From Clostridia bacterium (GTDB lineage Bacteria; Bacillota; Clostridia; Oscillospirales; Acutalibacteraceae): a stretch of 64,000 bases of DNA. Under the pieces are notes generated by a model that did not search any database, was not told the origin of the DNA, and saw only the letters and a program-made list of their open reading frames with translations. The position numbers and the translations under genes are program-made. The stretch is taken from positions 1-64,000 of the forward strand of contig JAUNLX010000004.1 in the NCBI GenBank assembly GCA_030532035.1, given 5' to 3'. Shown here in pieces: positions 61,263 through 64,000 of this stretch (position 1 is its first letter; each line of letters opens with the position of its first letter).

Positions 61263-63131
61263 TCAAATTTGATTTCTATAAATTTCCAATAATTCTTTTA
61301 AATCCGCTATCATTTCTTTTATATTCAAGCCTTTATCCGTATCTGAAATATATTGACGCCTGTCAAAATCTTGCACAATTTCTGTTTCAGACTCAACATC
61401 GGCATATTCAGACAGAACATTATCAATATCTGAAAATGGATGATGTTCCTTTATTTTCAGACAATGCGAGTTAGATATTAAGGTATAACCTGCAATTCCG
61501 GTAACCTTTTGATAAGCTTTACAAAAACCACCGTCTATAACCAACAATTTTCCGTTTGCTTTAACTGGGCTTTCTCCGGCTTTAGTGATTACTGGAGTAT
61601 GTCCATTTATTATATGTCCCCTATCATCATCTAAATCGAACTCTTTTAAGATTTTTCTACAGACCTCTTCTCTTTGGATATGTTTATAGTAGTGATTTCT
61701 CGGCTCATCAAAGTGAATTCCATTTTTAGACAAGTAAGTATTTTCAAAATTTCGAATTTCTCTGCCACAAACTGGCGATTCACTGCCCGACCAGAGATAC
61801 CATATATAATCAAGTAATTCTGGCGTTCTCTTATTAAATGCGAGCCTCACAATATTATCCCATTTATCGAGCAATTCTTTGCCTTTATATAATACTCCGT
61901 CAATTTCAAATGAAGAAAATTCTCCATCTTCATTCATGGGTATACAGCCATGGAACAAGAGATTTCCGTTATATTTTTTATAAAGTGAACCCTTTTCCAA
62001 GAAAATTTTCATATGCTCCTGTAAATTTTTACTATTTACAAAAGCCTTTTTTATATTCTGTAAAATATATTCTTCTTGCTCTGTCAATTTATATGGATTT
62101 TTTCTGTCGACTGTCGGAAAATCTTTTGTATCGAGTTCATAAGTTTTGCCGTCTAACACAACAGTTCCATTATCAAAATCTACTTTTTCAAATATTAAGC
62201 GTCTTTGTAAATTAAATTCAGGGTGAGATTTAATAATTTCTCCCTCTGTCTTCATAAGTATAACTCGTGCAGCTTTCAAAATAGGAGAAAGGCTTTCTTC
62301 AGCGGAATATGTTGTATCTGCGAAAGTCTCAAATTCACGCAAACTTATTCCATATCCATTTTCAAACATCTCTAAATTATTATATTTTATATTATTATAT
62401 AAAACTGCCGCAATGCAGGGAAGATTACCAGATGCCGCTCCCAGCCAGAGAATATCATGATTTCCCCACTCTACATCGTAGGAATGATATTCCTTTAATA
62501 TATCCATAATTTTATCGGCATGAGGACCTCTGTCATATACATCGCCCACAATATGAAGATGATCGACTGCAACTGTTTTTATGAGATTAGTTAAAGCTAT
62601 TGCAAAATCATGCTCTACATCATTTTCTAAAATAGAATCCACAATTTTGCCGTGGTATCTTGTACGGTCTATGTCTTCATCACTTTGAACATTGATAAGT
62701 TCGTCGATTATAAAGGCAAAATCTGACGGCATAAAACTTCTAATTCTTTTTCTCGTATATTTTGATGATAAAAATCTTGCGAGTTTTATCATAGCCTCAA
62801 GATATTTTCTGAACTTCTCGTCGTCAATTTTTCCGTCTTTTACAAATTGTTCTTCTAAAACTTGTTCCGGATAATATATGAGCGTGCATAACTGCGACAA
62901 TTCCTCATTTGAAAAATCGTCTTTCAACAATTTTTTGGTCTTTTCTCTGATAACACCTGAGCAATTTCTTAAAATATGGCTGAACATACCATATTCGCCA
63001 TGAACATCTGATAAAAAATGCTCTGTTCCCTTTGGTAAATTTAAGATTGTTTCTAAATTGATTATTTCAGATAAAACAGATTGTGTATCAGGATATTTGC
63101 TTGATAGCAGTTCATATACTCTTTCATTCAT
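61263..63131 (-). CDS. fbp: Fructose-1,6-bisphosphatase class III
   Basis: Gluconeogenic phosphatase of the Firmicutes-type FBPase III. 622 aa. Metallophosphatase motifs are FLSDVHGEYGMFSHI, HIVGDVYDRGPHADKI, VEWGNHDILWLGA, LFHGCIPMNEDG and IINGHTPV. GAGGAAAT precedes the ATG. It lies 1 bp after trxB and 1 bp before the crp-like gene. Confidence 0.97.
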   Translation of the reverse strand: MNERVYELLSSKYPDTQSVLSEIINLETILNLPKGTEHFLSDVHGEYGMFSHILRNCSGVIREKTKKLLKDDFSNEELSQLCTLIYYPEQVLEEQFVKDGKIDDEKFRKYLEAMIKLARFLSSKYTRKRIRSFMPSDFAFIIDELINVQSDEDIDRTRYHGKIVDSILENDVEHDFAIALTNLIKTVAVDHLHIVGDVYDRGPHADKIMDILKEYHSYDVEWGNHDILWLGAASGNLPCIAAVLYNNIKYNNLEMFENGYGISLREFETFADTTYSAEESLSPILKAARVILMKTEGEIIKSHPEFNLQRRLIFEKVDFDNGTVVLDGKTYELDTKDFPTVDRKNPYKLTEQEEYILQNIKKAFVNSKNLQEHMKIFLEKGSLYKKYNGNLLFHGCIPMNEDGEFSSFEIDGVLYKGKELLDKWDNIVRLAFNKRTPELLDYIWYLWSGSESPVCGREIRNFENTYLSKNGIHFDEPRNHYYKHIQREEVCRKILKEFDLDDDRGHIINGHTPVITKAGESPVKANGKLLVIDGGFCKAYQKVTGIAGYTLISNSHCLKIKEHHPFSDIDNVLSEYADVESETEIVQDFDRRQYISDTDKGLNIKEMIADLKELLEIYRNQI

Positions 63132-63132
63132 T

Positions 63133-63990
63133 TTATTTCCTCAAAAAAGCTATGGCTGATTTTGCAGCAACAGCTCCGTCATATACTGCTTTGGAAACCT
63201 GTAAAAGTCCACGAGTACAGTCTCCTGCCGCAAAAATTCCAGGCACATTAGTTTTTCTTTCATCATCTACAATAACCCCGCCTTTATCATCAGTTAAGAC
63301 ACCAATTTTCTTTGCAAGGTCTGTTCCAGAAGCAACCCCAGCAGCGATGAATAATCCATCAATATCGATTTTTTCGCCATCTTCAAATTCGATATTTTCT
63401 AAATTAAATTTACCGCTCAAAGATTTTATTTTCTTATTATTTACAGTAAAAGTTTCATCTTCAACTTCCAGATCTTTTCCATTGGTAAAAATTGTAACAT
63501 TTTTTGCTATAGGTAAGAGTTCCTGTGCCTCATGTAAAGTATATTCAGAATTTCCCAAAACACCTACATTCAAGTCTTTATAAAAGAATCCGTCACAAGT
63601 GGCGCAATAACTAACTCCTGCGCCCTCATATTTTGATAAATTTTCAATCGCAGGCTTGTTTCTGCTGATTCCATTTGCCATTATAACTGCGTCTGATTTA
63701 TAAGTTTCGTCTTCAGTTGTAATTTCAAATTGTTCATTATATGCAATTGCATATACCTGTGATTTTATTACCTTTATTCCAATATTTTCTGCCTGTTTAA
63801 TTCCATTCTCGAAAAGATCTTGACCGGATATTGCTGTTTCAAATCCGTAATAATTTTCTATCTTATCGGCTTTTTCGAGTCCGCCAATACCATTATGCAA
63901 AACTAAAGTTTCAATACCAGCTCGGTGTAAATAAATTGCACTGGTAATTCCAGCTGGACCTGCACCTATTACAATTACTTTTTTACTCAT
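63133..63990 (-). CDS. trxB: Thioredoxin reductase-like NAD(P)H flavoprotein
   Basis: 285 aa, slightly shorter than classical TrxB. FAD motif VIGAGPAGITSAIYL at the N-terminus, redox pair CATC in YCATCDGFFYK, and the C-terminal FAD motif GIFAAGDCTRG. The NAD(P) loop is GVLGNSEYTLHEA, which lacks the usual GxGxxA pattern, so nucleotide use may differ. AGGAGAT precedes the ATG at 63990, ten bases from the window edge. First visible gene of trxB-fbp-crp. Confidence 0.88.
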   Translation of the reverse strand: MSKKVIVIGAGPAGITSAIYLHRAGIETLVLHNGIGGLEKADKIENYYGFETAISGQDLFENGIKQAENIGIKVIKSQVYAIAYNEQFEITTEDETYKSDAVIMANGISRNKPAIENLSKYEGAGVSYCATCDGFFYKDLNVGVLGNSEYTLHEAQELLPIAKNVTIFTNGKDLEVEDETFTVNNKKIKSLSGKFNLENIEFEDGEKIDIDGLFIAAGVASGTDLAKKIGVLTDDKGGVIVDDERKTNVPGIFAAGDCTRGLLQVSKAVYDGAVAAKSAIAFLRK

Positions 63991-64000
63991 TTTATCTCCT

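Overview
The window looks like a chromosomal segment of a strictly anaerobic, low-GC Gram-positive bacterium, most likely class Clostridia. The evidence is the AT-rich sequence with strong GGAGG ribosome sites, pyruvate:ferredoxin oxidoreductase, a tungsten-type aldehyde:ferredoxin oxidoreductase, class III (Firmicutes-type) fructose-1,6-bisphosphatase, rpsD inside the alpha operon, and zinc-binding forms of Adk, S4, S14, S18 and L36. I cannot assign a genus.

Layout. 1-16.9 kb is central metabolism and housekeeping: gap with a CorC-like membrane protein, then nifJ-glpK-Ldh2-type dehydrogenase. A two-gene operon follows, with an E1/ThiF-like protein and a membrane-embedded M28 peptidase-like protein that has lost catalytic residues. 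Then come a GH3 glycosidase behind rmuC, and a peptide-binding lipoprotein. 16.9-32.4 kb is one continuous minus-strand S10-spc-alpha ribosomal superoperon (rpsJ to rplQ, with secY, adk, map, a KOW protein, infA, rpmJ and rpoA), preceded by a consensus promoter and a leader with an intrinsic terminator. 32.4-36.8 kb holds two different tandem-repeat arrays (about 50 bp and 53 bp units), tRNA-Thr and tRNA-Tyr, and small genes (yjbQ, GNAT, nitroreductase, NSS transporter).

36.8-48.0 kb is the most distinctive part, a tungsten enzyme island. One arm (minus strand) is tupA-tupB-tupC-moeA-moeA/PBP-moaC-moaA-MOSC, with a molybdenum/tungsten cofactor (Moco/Tuco) riboswitch-like leader that can mask the tupA ribosome site. 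The other arm (plus strand) is mogA-moeB-aor-moaD-polyferredoxin. The arms diverge from a 30-bp dyad in which both strands read TTGTAA-N17-TACAAT, so the two promoters overlap exactly. Together the genes would import tungstate, make the pterin, insert the metal and supply the aldehyde oxidoreductase with a four-cluster electron carrier. MPT synthase large subunit MoaE is not in the window.

48-64 kb returns to general metabolism: an enoate-reductase-like flavoenzyme divergent from a cupin gene whose promoter carries a dyad centred exactly at -41.5, a HAD phosphatase, a FetAB-type exporter, glyA, nth, a uracil permease, prfB (without the usual programmed frameshift), rpsF-ssb-rpsR with a leader hairpin, tadA, a CPBP membrane protease, trxA, and a trxB-fbp-crp operon that reaches the right edge. 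Two genes (a peptide-binding lipoprotein and the CPBP protein) appear to have leaderless transcripts.

I saw no insertion sequence, prophage, CRISPR array or rRNA. Family assignments rest on recognised motifs in the translated sequence; no database search was run.
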